Assembly: GCA_965227695.1 (NCBI GenBank)
Contig: OZ245760.1
Coordinates: forward strand, 248,001 to 312,000
Length of the DNA stretch: 64,000 bases
Origin: UBA1858 sp965227695
Lineage (GTDB): Bacteria; Pseudomonadota; Gammaproteobacteria; UBA4575
Direction: 5' to 3'
Shown here: positions 53,104 through 61,522 of the stretch, piece after piece
Position numbering within the stretch: the first letter of the stretch is position 1
How the letters are laid out: each line of letters begins with the position of its first letter
The notes under the pieces: generated by a model
The model's input: the letters and a program-made list of their open reading frames with translations, nothing else
Database searches by the model: none
What the model was told of the DNA's origin: nothing
Made by a program: the position numbers and the translations under genes

Positions 53104-53964
53104 TTATGATTTATTGGTTTTATTTTCTTGATCGGTTTCTAGTAATTCACTCTCATCCCGCTCGAGATCCATTTCCTCGTCTGTCATTGGCCGGAACCGC
53201 CGCTCCCCGGGGCGGATGTCTGCCAGCTGGCGCTTCTGAAATATCCTTGACATCACCAGGCCCAGTTCGAACAGCAGCCACACCGGCACGGCCAGTAGCA
53301 CCTGGGAGATCACATCCGGTGGTGTTAACAACATACCCACCACGAACGCCGCTACAATGACATATGACCTCGCCGCCGACAATGCTTCCACCGTGGTCAC
53401 CCCGGTCATGACAAGGACAAACGTCAATACCGGCACCTCGAAGGCCGCACCAAAGGCGATAAACAGCTTGGTGACAAAATCCAGGTAACGGCTGATGTCG
53501 GTCATCACTTCCACCCCGGTGGGGGCGACTTTGGTAAAAAATCCAAACACCAGCGGGAATACCACAAAATAGGCAAACACCATCCCAAGATAAAACAGGA
53601 CTGAACTGGAGACGAGCAGGGGCATCACCAGTCTTTTTTCATGTTTATACAACCCCGGGGCAATAAAGGCCCACAGCTGGTAAAGAATCCACGGGATCGT
53701 GATCACCACGGCCAGCAGCATCACCAGTTTAAATGGCGTCAGAAAAGGTGACGCCACATCGATGGCCACCATGGTGCTGCTCTCGGGTAAGTGTTTTAGT
53801 AATGGCTCGGCCAGAAAAGAATAAATGTCATTGGCAAATGGAAACAGACACAACAACACCATGGCAATGCCCACAATAATTTTGATTAACCGGTCACGCA
53901 GTTCTACCAGGTGACTGACCAGTGATTCCTGCTTGTTTGATGGATTGGGGGTGTCAGTGGACAT
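53104..53964 (-). CDS. tatC: Twin-arginine translocase subunit TatC
   Basis: Encodes 286 residues with six membrane segments. LVSHLVELRDRLIKI at the N-terminus, FKLVMLLAVVITIPWILYQLWAFIAPGLYKHEKR, and FGAAFEVPVLTFVLVMTG are conserved TatC blocks that hold the twin-arginine signal site. The charged tail after about 255 is not conserved. Operon tatA-tatB-tatC downstream of hisE. Confidence 0.97.
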   Translation of the reverse strand: MSTDTPNPSNKQESLVSHLVELRDRLIKIIVGIAMVLLCLFPFANDIYSFLAEPLLKHLPESSTMVAIDVASPFLTPFKLVMLLAVVITIPWILYQLWAFIAPGLYKHEKRLVMPLLVSSSVLFYLGMVFAYFVVFPLVFGFFTKVAPTGVEVMTDISRYLDFVTKLFIAFGAAFEVPVLTFVLVMTGVTTVEALSAARSYVIVAAFVVGMLLTPPDVISQVLLAVPVWLLFELGLVMSRIFQKRQLADIRPGERRFRPMTDEEMDLERDESELLETDQENKTNKS

Positions 53965-54005
53965 TGATAACAGCTGCCAGCAAAAATTCCCGTGAGTAGT
54001 GGTGG

Positions 54006-54326
54006 TTATTCGTTTTCTTTTTGAGAGGGCCTGCCGGGTGCCGAGTCATCCAGTGCTTTCTGGATGTGCTGTTGCGTTTCCGACTGCGCGTCGTTGAGAA
54101 TATTACGAAGCTGTGAAATCTCACTCTGCTGTTTCTCCAGCATTTCTTTGAGCTCCGCCGCTTTCAGTTCGTTTTCGATGTCCGAACGCACTGATGTCAT
54201 CATGCGCTTCGCCTTACCAACCCAACGCCCGATTTTTGCCGCCAGCGCCGGAAGCTTGTCCGGACCGACAACAATCAGGGCAACCGCTAAAACAATCGCC
54301 AGCTCCCAGAAACTAAAATCAAACAT
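54006..54326 (-). CDS. tatB: Twin-arginine translocase subunit TatB
   Basis: Encodes 106 residues. One N-terminal membrane helix (FSFWELAIVLAVALIVVGPDKLP), a hinge, and an amphipathic helix (about 25-70), then a variable glutamine/serine-rich tail. The glutamate in FWELAIV at position 8 and the GPDKLP hinge mark TatB. It forms the signal-peptide receptor with TatC. Confidence 0.95.
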   Translation of the reverse strand: MFDFSFWELAIVLAVALIVVGPDKLPALAAKIGRWVGKAKRMMTSVRSDIENELKAAELKEMLEKQQSEISQLRNILNDAQSETQQHIQKALDDSAPGRPSQKENE

Positions 54327-54343
54327 TCGTGGTTATTGCCGGC

Positions 54344-54523
54344 TTAATTATCTTTGGGCTTGTCAGTTTCGTCTGACTTGTCTGACTCACCATCTTTGAC
54401 CGCGGATTTAAAATTTTTAATCGCACCGCCGACATCCGCACCCATGTTTTTGAGACGTTTGGTGCCAAAAAGAAGTAGCACGATCGCCAGAATAATTAAT
54501 AGTTGCCAAATACTGATTCCCAT
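54344..54523 (-). CDS. tatA: Twin-arginine translocase subunit TatA
   Basis: Encodes 59 residues from the ATG at 54523, chosen because MGISIWQLLIILAIVLLLFG is the normal TatA start; the frame is open further upstream into hisE. The FGTKRLKNMGADVGGAIKNF motif after the hinge is diagnostic. It builds the translocation pore around TatBC. Confidence 0.95.
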   Translation of the reverse strand: MGISIWQLLIILAIVLLLFGTKRLKNMGADVGGAIKNFKSAVKDGESDKSDETDKPKDN

Positions 54524-54542
54524 AACATTTCTCCAAAATTCT

Positions 54543-54887
54543 TTAGCGCTTTGATGTGCGTTGCGCTTTTTCAACGTGGCCTGATGTACCAAAGCGGCGG
54601 CTCAGTTCTGCCAGTACATCATTGACATCCACCCCTTTGTTCACCAGCATCACCATGCAATGAAACCAGAGGTCGGCCACTTCTTTGGTCAGCGCTGTCG
54701 CATCACTTCCTTTCGCGGCAATGATGACTTCACTGGATTCTTCACCCACTTTTTTAAGAATGTGATCCAGGCCTTTCTGGTACAGACTCGCGACATAGGA
54801 CTCGTCCGCATCTGCCTCCTTACGACTTAACAGCACACTCTGCAATTGTTCCAGTATTTGGTGCTGTTGGTATTCATGATTATGCAT
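54543..54887 (-). CDS. hisE: Phosphoribosyl-ATP pyrophosphohydrolase
   Basis: Encodes 114 residues. SYVASLYQKGLDHILKKVGEESSEVIIAAKG carries the all-alpha MazG-like metal site (glutamates in KVGEESSE), and EVADLWFHCMVML the second helix. It converts phosphoribosyl-ATP to phosphoribosyl-AMP in histidine synthesis. It stands alone: no hisI (the next enzyme) is fused or adjacent. Followed 19 bases later by tatA. Confidence 0.95.
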   Translation of the reverse strand: MHNHEYQQHQILEQLQSVLLSRKEADADESYVASLYQKGLDHILKKVGEESSEVIIAAKGSDATALTKEVADLWFHCMVMLVNKGVDVNDVLAELSRRFGTSGHVEKAQRTSKR

Positions 54888-54971
54888 GTCTTGCTGCCCT
54901 TACATTCCCTGCCTGACAGGATAGCACAGCCACAGGCCCGTGTTATTGAGACGGCACAGAGTCGGGAAAGT

Positions 54972-55745
54972 TTATTGCCGAACGGTAATCCCATGCTGGC
55001 GCATATGTTGTTTGGCCTGTGCGATGGTGAATTCGCCAAAATGGAAAATACTGGCGGCCAGCACCGCATCTGCCTTACCCTCGCTGACACCCTCGCTCAG
55101 ATGTTCAAGTGTTCCGACACCCCCTGAAGCAATGACGGGGATCGACACGGCTTCACTGACCGCACGGGTTAATTCGAGGTCAAAGCCGGACTTGGTGCCA
55201 TCACGGTCCATACTGGTAAGTAAAATTTCGCCGGCGCCATACTCGGCCATTTTGACTGCCCATGCCAGCGCATCAATCCCGGTGGGGTTGCGTCCGCCAT
55301 GAGTAAATATCTCCCATTGCCCGGGCTGGCCCGGCACTGATACGCGCTTGGCATCGATCGATACAACAATACATTGCGAACCGACCTTATCGGAGGCTTC
55401 TTTAACAAATTCAGGGCGGTGCACGGCCGCCGTATTAATGCCGACTTTATCTGCGCCGGCATTCAGCATGCGCCGTATATCCGCCAGTGTGCGAATCCCG
55501 CCACCGACCGTCAGGGGAATAAATACCTGTGCGGCGACATCCTCGACTACCTGTTCGATAGTATCGCGCTCATCCGAACTGGCGGTAATATCGAGAAAAG
55601 TGATTTCATCGGCACCTTCCTGATCATAGCGCTTGGCGATTTCTACCGGATCACCGGCATCGCGTATATCAACAAACCTGACCCCTTTAACCACACGCCC
55701 GGCATCCACGTCCAGACAGGGAATAATCCTTTTTGCCAGCGTCAT
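54972..55745 (-). CDS. hisF: Imidazole glycerol phosphate synthase, cyclase subunit
   Basis: A 257-residue TIM barrel starting at the ATG at 55745 (MTLAKRIIPCLDVDAGRVVKG). The two catalytic aspartates are in PCLDVD and TSMDRDGTKSG; VGGGIRTLADIRRML and IASGGVGTLEHL are the phosphate-binding loops. It uses ammonia from HisH to make imidazole glycerol phosphate and AICAR. It starts 10 bases after hisA. Confidence 0.97.
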   Translation of the reverse strand: MTLAKRIIPCLDVDAGRVVKGVRFVDIRDAGDPVEIAKRYDQEGADEITFLDITASSDERDTIEQVVEDVAAQVFIPLTVGGGIRTLADIRRMLNAGADKVGINTAAVHRPEFVKEASDKVGSQCIVVSIDAKRVSVPGQPGQWEIFTHGGRNPTGIDALAWAVKMAEYGAGEILLTSMDRDGTKSGFDLELTRAVSEAVSIPVIASGGVGTLEHLSEGVSEGKADAVLAASIFHFGEFTIAQAKQHMRQHGITVRQ

Positions 55746-55755
55746 CTTTACTGAA

Positions 55756-56502
55756 TTATCGCGACGGGTCGGTCGATTGACTGGCAATCGTCTGTGCCTC
55801 TGCCAGATCAATGGTGCCTTCATACAGTGCCCGTCCAACAATGGCGCCAATAATCCCTTCCTCATCTGTGGCACACAGCCGCTTGATATCTTCGATGGTT
55901 GTCACCCCGCCGGAAGCAATGACCGGAATGTGGATGGCCTCGGCAAGTTCCACGGTGGATTCCACATTTAAGCCCTGCATCATGCCATCACGGCTAACAT
56001 CCGTGAAAACTATGGCCGCGACCCCGTCTGCCTCGAAATGCTGCGCCAGGTCAACCACATCATGATGCGATAATTTTGACCAGCCATCGATGGCCACTTT
56101 GCCATTTTTTGCATCAAGACCCACAATAATATGGTTTGGGAATTCCAGGCATAAATCGTTGACAAAATGCGGTGCCGTCACCGCACGTGTCCCTATAATC
56201 ACGTACTGCACACCTGCTTCCAGGTATTCCTGCACCGTGTCCTCGTCCCTGATTCCACCACCGACCTGCACAGGTATATCCGGGTGATTTGAGGTGATTG
56301 CCTTGATAATATCGAAGTTTCTCGGCGCACCGCTCACCGCGCCATCCAGGTCAACCAGATGCAGGCGCTGTGCCCCTGAAGCGATCCAGCGCTCGGCGAC
56401 TTCGACCGGGTCCTCGGAAAAAATAGTTTCGTCGTCCATGCGCCCTTGTCGCAAACGCACACAACGCCCTTGTTTGATATCGATTGCGGGAATAATAATC
56501 AT
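55756..56502 (-). CDS. hisA: Phosphoribosylformimino-AICAR ribotide isomerase
   Basis: A 248-residue TIM barrel. From ATG at 56502 it reads MIIIPAIDIKQGRCVRLRQG, with catalytic aspartates in AIDIK and TDVSRDGMMQG and phosphate loops VGGGIRDED and IASGGVTTIED. Catalyses the Amadori rearrangement before HisF. Between hisH and hisF. Confidence 0.97.
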   Translation of the reverse strand: MIIIPAIDIKQGRCVRLRQGRMDDETIFSEDPVEVAERWIASGAQRLHLVDLDGAVSGAPRNFDIIKAITSNHPDIPVQVGGGIRDEDTVQEYLEAGVQYVIIGTRAVTAPHFVNDLCLEFPNHIIVGLDAKNGKVAIDGWSKLSHHDVVDLAQHFEADGVAAIVFTDVSRDGMMQGLNVESTVELAEAIHIPVIASGGVTTIEDIKRLCATDEEGIIGAIVGRALYEGTIDLAEAQTIASQSTDPSR

Positions 56503-56515
56503 ATGAATCAATCGC

Positions 56516-57160
56516 TCAGTTGCCACTCCAGTTCAGGAAGTTATTTAATAATTGTAAGCCATTTGCCGCACTTTTTTCAGGGTGGCATTGCATGGCAAAC
56601 ACCTTGCCCTGTGCCAGTACAGAAGAAAATCTGACCCCGTAATCGGTTTGTCCGGCGGATTGCTGATCATCGGCCAAATTGACAAAGTAACTATGCACAA
56701 AGTAGAAATAACTGTCCTGTGCAATGTTTTGCCATAATGGATGGTCAATCGTCTGGTGAATGGTATTCCAGCCCATGTGGGGTATTTTTAGGTCTCGAAT
56801 GCCGACTGCCCGGTGTGCTTTGACAAAGGCGTCAACACTGCCGTTTACTATCCCCAGGCACTGTGTGCCCTGGTTTTCCTCACTGGTTTCCATCAGCACC
56901 TGCATGCCCATACATATACCGAGAAACGGTTTAACGGCTGCCGCCTGAATGATGGCATCTTTCAGCCCCAGCGCATCAATCTGCTGCATACAGTCCGCCG
57001 CCGCACCCTGACCCGGGAAGACAATCCGGTCAGCCTCGTCAATTTCTTTCACATCCTGGCTGATATCAATGTGATGTCGGTGTGAAGACACTTCTTTCAG
57101 TGCACTGAATACGGAATGAAGATTACTCATTCCGTAATCAACTATGACAACTTTTTCCAT
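56516..57160 (-). CDS. hisH: Imidazole glycerol phosphate synthase, glutaminase subunit
   Basis: A 214-residue class I amidotransferase. The nucleophile cysteine (Cys83) is in GICMGMQVL; the His-Glu pair is in MQCHPEKS. IVDYGMSNLHSVFSALKEV is the family start. It releases ammonia from glutamine for HisF. Confidence 0.97.
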   Translation of the reverse strand: MEKVVIVDYGMSNLHSVFSALKEVSSHRHHIDISQDVKEIDEADRIVFPGQGAAADCMQQIDALGLKDAIIQAAAVKPFLGICMGMQVLMETSEENQGTQCLGIVNGSVDAFVKAHRAVGIRDLKIPHMGWNTIHQTIDHPLWQNIAQDSYFYFVHSYFVNLADDQQSAGQTDYGVRFSSVLAQGKVFAMQCHPEKSAANGLQLLNNFLNWSGN

Positions 57161-57227
57161 CGCTTTCAGGTAGTATTGTTCAAACGTTTATTCACAAACC
57201 GTCTTGTAGAGGCTAAAAACAGATTCG

Positions 57228-57821
57228 CTATAGCGCGCCTTTGGTCGAAGGTAATTGATCAGACATGCGCGGGTCCATTTCGCAGGCCAGCCTGAGTGCG
57301 CGTCCGAATGCCTTGAAAATGGTTTCAGCGATATGGTGGGCATTACTGCCGCGCAGATTATCCACATGCAATGTAACCTGAGCATGATTGACAAAGCCCT
57401 GTAGAAATTCAATAACAAGATCCACATCAAAATTGCCAATACGGGCCCTCGGAAAATCAGCGTGATAGAAAAGGCCGGGTCGACCGGAAAAATCGACTAC
57501 CACGCGCGACAGGGACTCATCCAGAGGGACATAGGCATGTCCATAACGACGGATGCCTTTTTTGTCCGATAATGCCTTGCTGAAAGCCTGGCCCAGGGTG
57601 ATGCCGACATCCTCGACTGTATGGTGATCGTCGATATGAATATCCCCGGTGGCGGTGATTGTGATATCCAGCAGGCCATGGCGAACAACCTGTTCAAGCA
57701 TATGATCAAGAAAAGGGACCCCGGTATTGATCTCACCTTTGCCAGATCCGTCTATATCCAGTTGCACGGAAACCTGGGTCTCCAGCGTATTACGTTCAAC
57801 TTTTGCTGCTCGCGCCGTCAT
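57228..57821 (-). CDS. hisB: Imidazoleglycerol-phosphate dehydratase
   Basis: Encodes 197 residues, a stand-alone dehydratase without the histidinol-phosphatase domain fused in E. coli. FLDHMLEQVVRHG and the IHIDDHHTVEDVGITLGQA motif provide the manganese-binding histidines, and the second half holds GSNAHHIAETIFKAFGRA. First gene of the hisBHAF run. Confidence 0.97.
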   Translation of the reverse strand: MTARAAKVERNTLETQVSVQLDIDGSGKGEINTGVPFLDHMLEQVVRHGLLDITITATGDIHIDDHHTVEDVGITLGQAFSKALSDKKGIRRYGHAYVPLDESLSRVVVDFSGRPGLFYHADFPRARIGNFDVDLVIEFLQGFVNHAQVTLHVDNLRGSNAHHIAETIFKAFGRALRLACEMDPRMSDQLPSTKGAL

Positions 57822-57886
57822 GATTTTGTAAAGAGAGTGTTAAGGTGTTTAGTATTAAATAATTGATAAGTGATTGTAGACTTAAT

Positions 57887-58324
57887 TCATACTTCTAGCC
57901 AGAAGGTGACAGGGCCGTCATTGGTCAGGCTCACTTGCATATCGGCACCAAACTGGCCTTGCTGAATATCAGCATATTGTTGCCGCGCATAAGCCACCGC
58001 CTCATTAAAATAATGTTCGCCCACGTCCGGCGGGACATTGTTCCCAAAACCGGGGCGATTACCCTTGTTGGTATTCGCCAGCAACGTAAACTGGGGCACC
58101 ATGAGAAGTTCGCCCCGTGTGTCCATCAGGCTGAGATTCATTTTACCCTGATGATCGGCAAAAATACGGTAATTAAGTACACGATTCACACCACGCTGAA
58201 CTATTTCTGCATTGTCGCCGGGCTGTATCGCCACCAGGGCCAGTATGCCCCTTCCGATATGTGCGATGGATTGCCGGTCGACCTCAACCTTCGCCTGTGC
58301 TACCCGTTGAATCAGTATAATCAT
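57887..58324 (-). CDS. dtd: D-aminoacyl-tRNA deacylase
   Basis: Encodes 145 residues. MIILIQRVAQAKVEVD at the start, the active-site VPQFTLLANTNKGNRPGF stretch and the C-terminal DGPVTFWLE (Gly-cisPro) are DTD hallmarks. It removes D-amino acids and glycine mischarged on tRNAs. It overlaps the upstream pip gene by 4 bases. Confidence 0.96.
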   Translation of the reverse strand: MIILIQRVAQAKVEVDRQSIAHIGRGILALVAIQPGDNAEIVQRGVNRVLNYRIFADHQGKMNLSLMDTRGELLMVPQFTLLANTNKGNRPGFGNNVPPDVGEHYFNEAVAYARQQYADIQQGQFGADMQVSLTNDGPVTFWLEV

Positions 58325-59271
58325 CGATAGCGTTGTGCCATGTCACGCGTCGCGGTGATCAAGGCATGTATTATTTCCGGTTCCGTGGCGGAGTGGCCAC
58401 TGGCCGGTGCGACAGTGTAGTGTGCCTGTGGCCAGGCCTGATGTAAGGCAAATGCCTGTGATAGCGGGCATACCACATCATAACGACCATGAACGATATA
58501 TCCCGGTATTTGTTTTAATCGGTCAGCATTGTCGGTGAGTTGATTGGGTTTCAGAAATGCCTGATTGATAAAATAATGACACTCAATGGTGGCCAGACTC
58601 AGCGCCACATGATCATTGGCAAAATGGCCGGCGACATTTTTGTTAGCACGCAATGTGGATGCCCGGCCCTCCCAGATTGACCATTGGTACGCGGCTTGCC
58701 GGCGTACCTGTAAATCACTGGCCGTCAGTTTTTTATAGTAGGCAGCAACCATATTGTCACGTTCGTGCGCGTCAATCTCTGCCAGATAATCCTGCCAGTA
58801 GTCCGGAAAAATCTCACTGGCACCGTGCTGGTAAAACCACTCTATGTCTTCATTTCGACACAGAAATATCCCTCTCAGGACGAGGCCCAGCACTCTTTGG
58901 GGATGTGTCTGCGCATAGGCCAGTCCGAGTGTCGAACCCCATGAACCGCCAAAAACTACCCACTGGTCCACCGCCAGATGCTCACGAATAACTTCCATAT
59001 CAGCAATCAGATGTTGGGTGGTGTTGTCCTGCAGACTTGCGTGTGGCTTTGAGCGGCCCGCGCCGCGCTGGTCAAACAATATAATCCGGTATTGCTGTGG
59101 ATCAAAAAAGCGTGGATGGTAAGACTCACACCCGGCCCCGGGGCCACCGTGCAAAAACACAACGGGTAAACCATCCGGGTTTCCATATTCCGCCACCCAT
59201 AACTGGTGCCCGCCCGAAACCGGCATATAGAATTCATGATGGGAGGATATCTCGGGATAAAGTGTTAACAT
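58321..59271 (-). CDS. pip: Proline iminopeptidase (S33)
   Basis: A 316-residue alpha/beta hydrolase. FLHGGPGAGCESYHPRFFD is the oxyanion-hole motif, WVVFGGSWGSTLGLAYAQTHP holds the nucleophile serine, the aspartate is in GRYDVVCPL, and the histidine is in PASGHSATEPE. Cuts N-terminal proline from peptides. The dtd overlap suggests one transcript. Confidence 0.95.
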   Translation of the reverse strand: MLTLYPEISSHHEFYMPVSGGHQLWVAEYGNPDGLPVVFLHGGPGAGCESYHPRFFDPQQYRIILFDQRGAGRSKPHASLQDNTTQHLIADMEVIREHLAVDQWVVFGGSWGSTLGLAYAQTHPQRVLGLVLRGIFLCRNEDIEWFYQHGASEIFPDYWQDYLAEIDAHERDNMVAAYYKKLTASDLQVRRQAAYQWSIWEGRASTLRANKNVAGHFANDHVALSLATIECHYFINQAFLKPNQLTDNADRLKQIPGYIVHGRYDVVCPLSQAFALHQAWPQAHYTVAPASGHSATEPEIIHALITATRDMAQRYR

Positions 59272-59302
59272 TTACTAATACAAAAAATTGACTGACGGGC
59301 TC

Positions 59303-60052
59303 ATGCAATATACTAAACCACCAAAATCTTTATTACACCTGGCGGGCAAAGCAATCTCTGACTATAAAATGATCCGCCCGAATGATCGTGTGTTGCTTGG
59401 TCTTTCTGGTGGCAAAGATTCATTAAGCCTGCTGCATATATTATTACATCTGCAAAAGCATGCGCCGATTCGTTTCGATGTCGGTGTCCTGACCGTGGAC
59501 CCACAATCTGACGCCTTCGACCCTTCACCACTGAAGTCTTATTTAAGCGACCTTGGAACACCCTATTTTTACCAGTCTGAACCGATCCTCAAGCTTGCCG
59601 ATAAACACATGGATAACAATTCCTTTTGCTCATTTTGCTCACGCATGAAACGCGGGATCATCTACAGCACCGCAAGAAAACATCAGTATAATGTTATCGC
59701 GCTTGCCCAGCATCTGGACGACCTGGCGGAAAGCTTTTTAATGTCGGCCTTTCATGGCGGCCAACTCAATACCATGAAAGCCAATTATGTCATTAATGCC
59801 GGTGACTTAAGGGTCATTCGCCCATTAATCTATGTGCGCGAGAGACAGACACGTGCTTTTGCCGACAATGCCGGGCTGCCGGTGATTACAGAAAATTGCC
59901 CCGCTTGCTTTGATATGCCCACCCAGCGATATTATTTTAAGCAGTTACTAAACAATGAAGAGAAAAATAATCCGCATGTTTATAAAAGCCTATTATCGGC
60001 AATGCGTCCATTAATTGATAAAAATAACACGCACGACCAGACACACCTTTAG
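59303..60052 (+). CDS. ttcA: tRNA 2-thiocytidine(32) biosynthesis protein
   Basis: Encodes 249 residues from the ATG at 59303 (a TTG at 59288 is the other choice). LLGLSGGKDSLSLLHIL carries the PP-loop SGGKDS; two CxxC motifs (FCSFC and CPAC) hold the iron-sulfur cluster. It thiolates C32 of certain tRNAs. It belongs to the same superfamily as TilS but the cysteines identify TtcA. Confidence 0.95.
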   Translation: MQYTKPPKSLLHLAGKAISDYKMIRPNDRVLLGLSGGKDSLSLLHILLHLQKHAPIRFDVGVLTVDPQSDAFDPSPLKSYLSDLGTPYFYQSEPILKLADKHMDNNSFCSFCSRMKRGIIYSTARKHQYNVIALAQHLDDLAESFLMSAFHGGQLNTMKANYVINAGDLRVIRPLIYVRERQTRAFADNAGLPVITENCPACFDMPTQRYYFKQLLNNEEKNNPHVYKSLLSAMRPLIDKNNTHDQTHL

Positions 60053-60067
60053 TGCTCACATACTCGA

Positions 60068-60940
60068 TTGTTGATAAACCTCATTCTAAAATTTCTGGCA
60101 CGCACCTCGCTCACGTTTCACCATCGCCTGGGCAAGGCCATCGGTGTATTACTTTATTATTTTAATAACCGAAACAGGCATATTGCCAAGGTTAATATCA
60201 GCATATGCTTTCCAGAACTTAACGATCAACAAAAAAAATCCCTGCTTAAAACAACGCTGATTGAAAATGGCAAAACCTTGATTGAATGCTTCTGGCTATG
60301 GCGCAATCCACAGCAAGTATTAACCACATTAACCGGAAAAATTGAAAACAGGCATTTTCTTAATGATGCCGGTCGGCAGTCATCAGGCACCATTTTTGTC
60401 ACCCCTCATTTCGGTTCATGGGAATTTATCGGCTTACTTACAGCCGCCAGCACGGATCTGCTCATCCTGTATGCGCCGCCAAAATCAGCATCGATTGAAC
60501 AGTTATCCTGTCAGGGACGCACCAGTACTGGCGGCAAAGTGATAAGCACTGAAAGTCTCAATATCAAGACCCTGATCAGGCATATCAAGGCAGGCGGTTC
60601 GGTGGGCATCCTGCCGGACCAGGTGCCGGAAGGCAACGGCGGCGTTTATTCGCATTTTTTTGGCAGGCAATGTTACACCAGCACGCTGGTATGCAAACTT
60701 GCCCATAAGCTGAACTGCCCGGTCGTTTTTTGCTATGCACTACGCAATGACGAAAAGCCGTTTTGCTATGACGCTTATTATTTTGCAGCCAATGAGAAAA
60801 TTTATGACAGTGATATCGTGATCGCATGCGACACTCTCAATCATACTATCGAAAGTCTTATCAACAGTAGGCCAGGCCAGTATTTATGGAGCTACAAGCG
60901 CTTCAAACGACCAGCGCCCGGCAATGATTATCCTTATTAG
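60068..60940 (+). CDS. LpxL/HtrB-type lauroyl acyltransferase family protein
   Basis: Encodes 290 residues. An N-terminal amphipathic/membrane helix (about 1-30) and RHIAKVNISICFPELNDQQ fit the family; the catalytic HxxxxE is HFGSWEF in VTPHFGSWEFIGLL, and GGSVGILPDQVPEGNGGVYSHFFG is the substrate region. Likely a late acyltransferase of lipid A, or a relative acting on another lipid. The start is a TTG (or the next codon, also TTG), so the exact N-terminus is uncertain. Overlaps the convergent methyltransferase by 4 bases. Confidence 0.88.
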   Translation: MLINLILKFLARTSLTFHHRLGKAIGVLLYYFNNRNRHIAKVNISICFPELNDQQKKSLLKTTLIENGKTLIECFWLWRNPQQVLTTLTGKIENRHFLNDAGRQSSGTIFVTPHFGSWEFIGLLTAASTDLLILYAPPKSASIEQLSCQGRTSTGGKVISTESLNIKTLIRHIKAGGSVGILPDQVPEGNGGVYSHFFGRQCYTSTLVCKLAHKLNCPVVFCYALRNDEKPFCYDAYYFAANEKIYDSDIVIACDTLNHTIESLINSRPGQYLWSYKRFKRPAPGNDYPY

Positions 60941-61518
60941 CTTTTGTTTTGTCTTGCGACCACCATCGCCTGATTTCGCCATCCCAGTAAAACATCACCC
61001 TGTCGACCCTCTTCGCGATAGACAAGAATATCCATCCCTTGGCACATTGCTAACAGTTCATTTTTCGCCAGCAGATAGTCAGGGTTAGTCGGGCCTTGCT
61101 GCGACACTTTTTCACGGGTGAAAGTCTGATATAACAGCAAACCCCCCGGTTTCACGCTATCTATAATTGCAGACATGATTGGACGATGTAAAAAAAATGA
61201 AACCACCACTACGTCAAATTGCCTGGCGCCCGGAGGCGTTTTTTCAACATCACATTGCCTGATAGTGATATCGAGGCGCTTTTGTTGTGCGTACTGATCC
61301 AGTTTTTCAATGGCCACCCGGGAGATATCCCAGGCATGCACATTCAAACCGCTGCGTGCCAACATAATGGCATTCCCTCCGAGACCACAGGCCAGGTCCA
61401 GGGCTGATCCGCTGGCGGGTAACAAATGAGAACTTTCCTTAACCACGCGTGCCGCCGCAGCTTCCGCACAAGATTGCCGGGCAAATATTGCGTCCCATTT
61501 TTCGGCCGGCTTACACAC
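60937..61518 (-). CDS. Class I SAM-dependent methyltransferase
   Basis: Encodes 193 residues. SAM loop ALDLACGLGGNAIMLARSG and VVSFFLHRPIMSAI are visible. It resembles the TehB/thiol-methyltransferase-like group, with the N-terminal KWDAIFARQ typical of these. The substrate cannot be assigned. Downstream of trkH with a 4-base gap, so perhaps part of the same transcript. Confidence 0.8.
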   Translation of the reverse strand: MCKPAEKWDAIFARQSCAEAAAARVVKESSHLLPASGSALDLACGLGGNAIMLARSGLNVHAWDISRVAIEKLDQYAQQKRLDITIRQCDVEKTPPGARQFDVVVVSFFLHRPIMSAIIDSVKPGGLLLYQTFTREKVSQQGPTNPDYLLAKNELLAMCQGMDILVYREEGRQGDVLLGWRNQAMVVARQNKS

Positions 61519-61522
61519 AAAT

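Noticed and set aside
54888..54971. A broken hisI between hisF and hisE
   Set aside because: The 84 bases were read on the minus strand in the open frame and gave no hisI-like residues.
57188..57439. A separate small gene at the end of hisB
   Set aside because: It is another frame of hisB with no domain, and no ribosome site was seen.
48000..57800. A GC-rich, possibly foreign block
   Set aside because: Genes here look more GC-rich than those to the left, but most are core genes (gpmI, tat, his), so transfer is not the likely cause.
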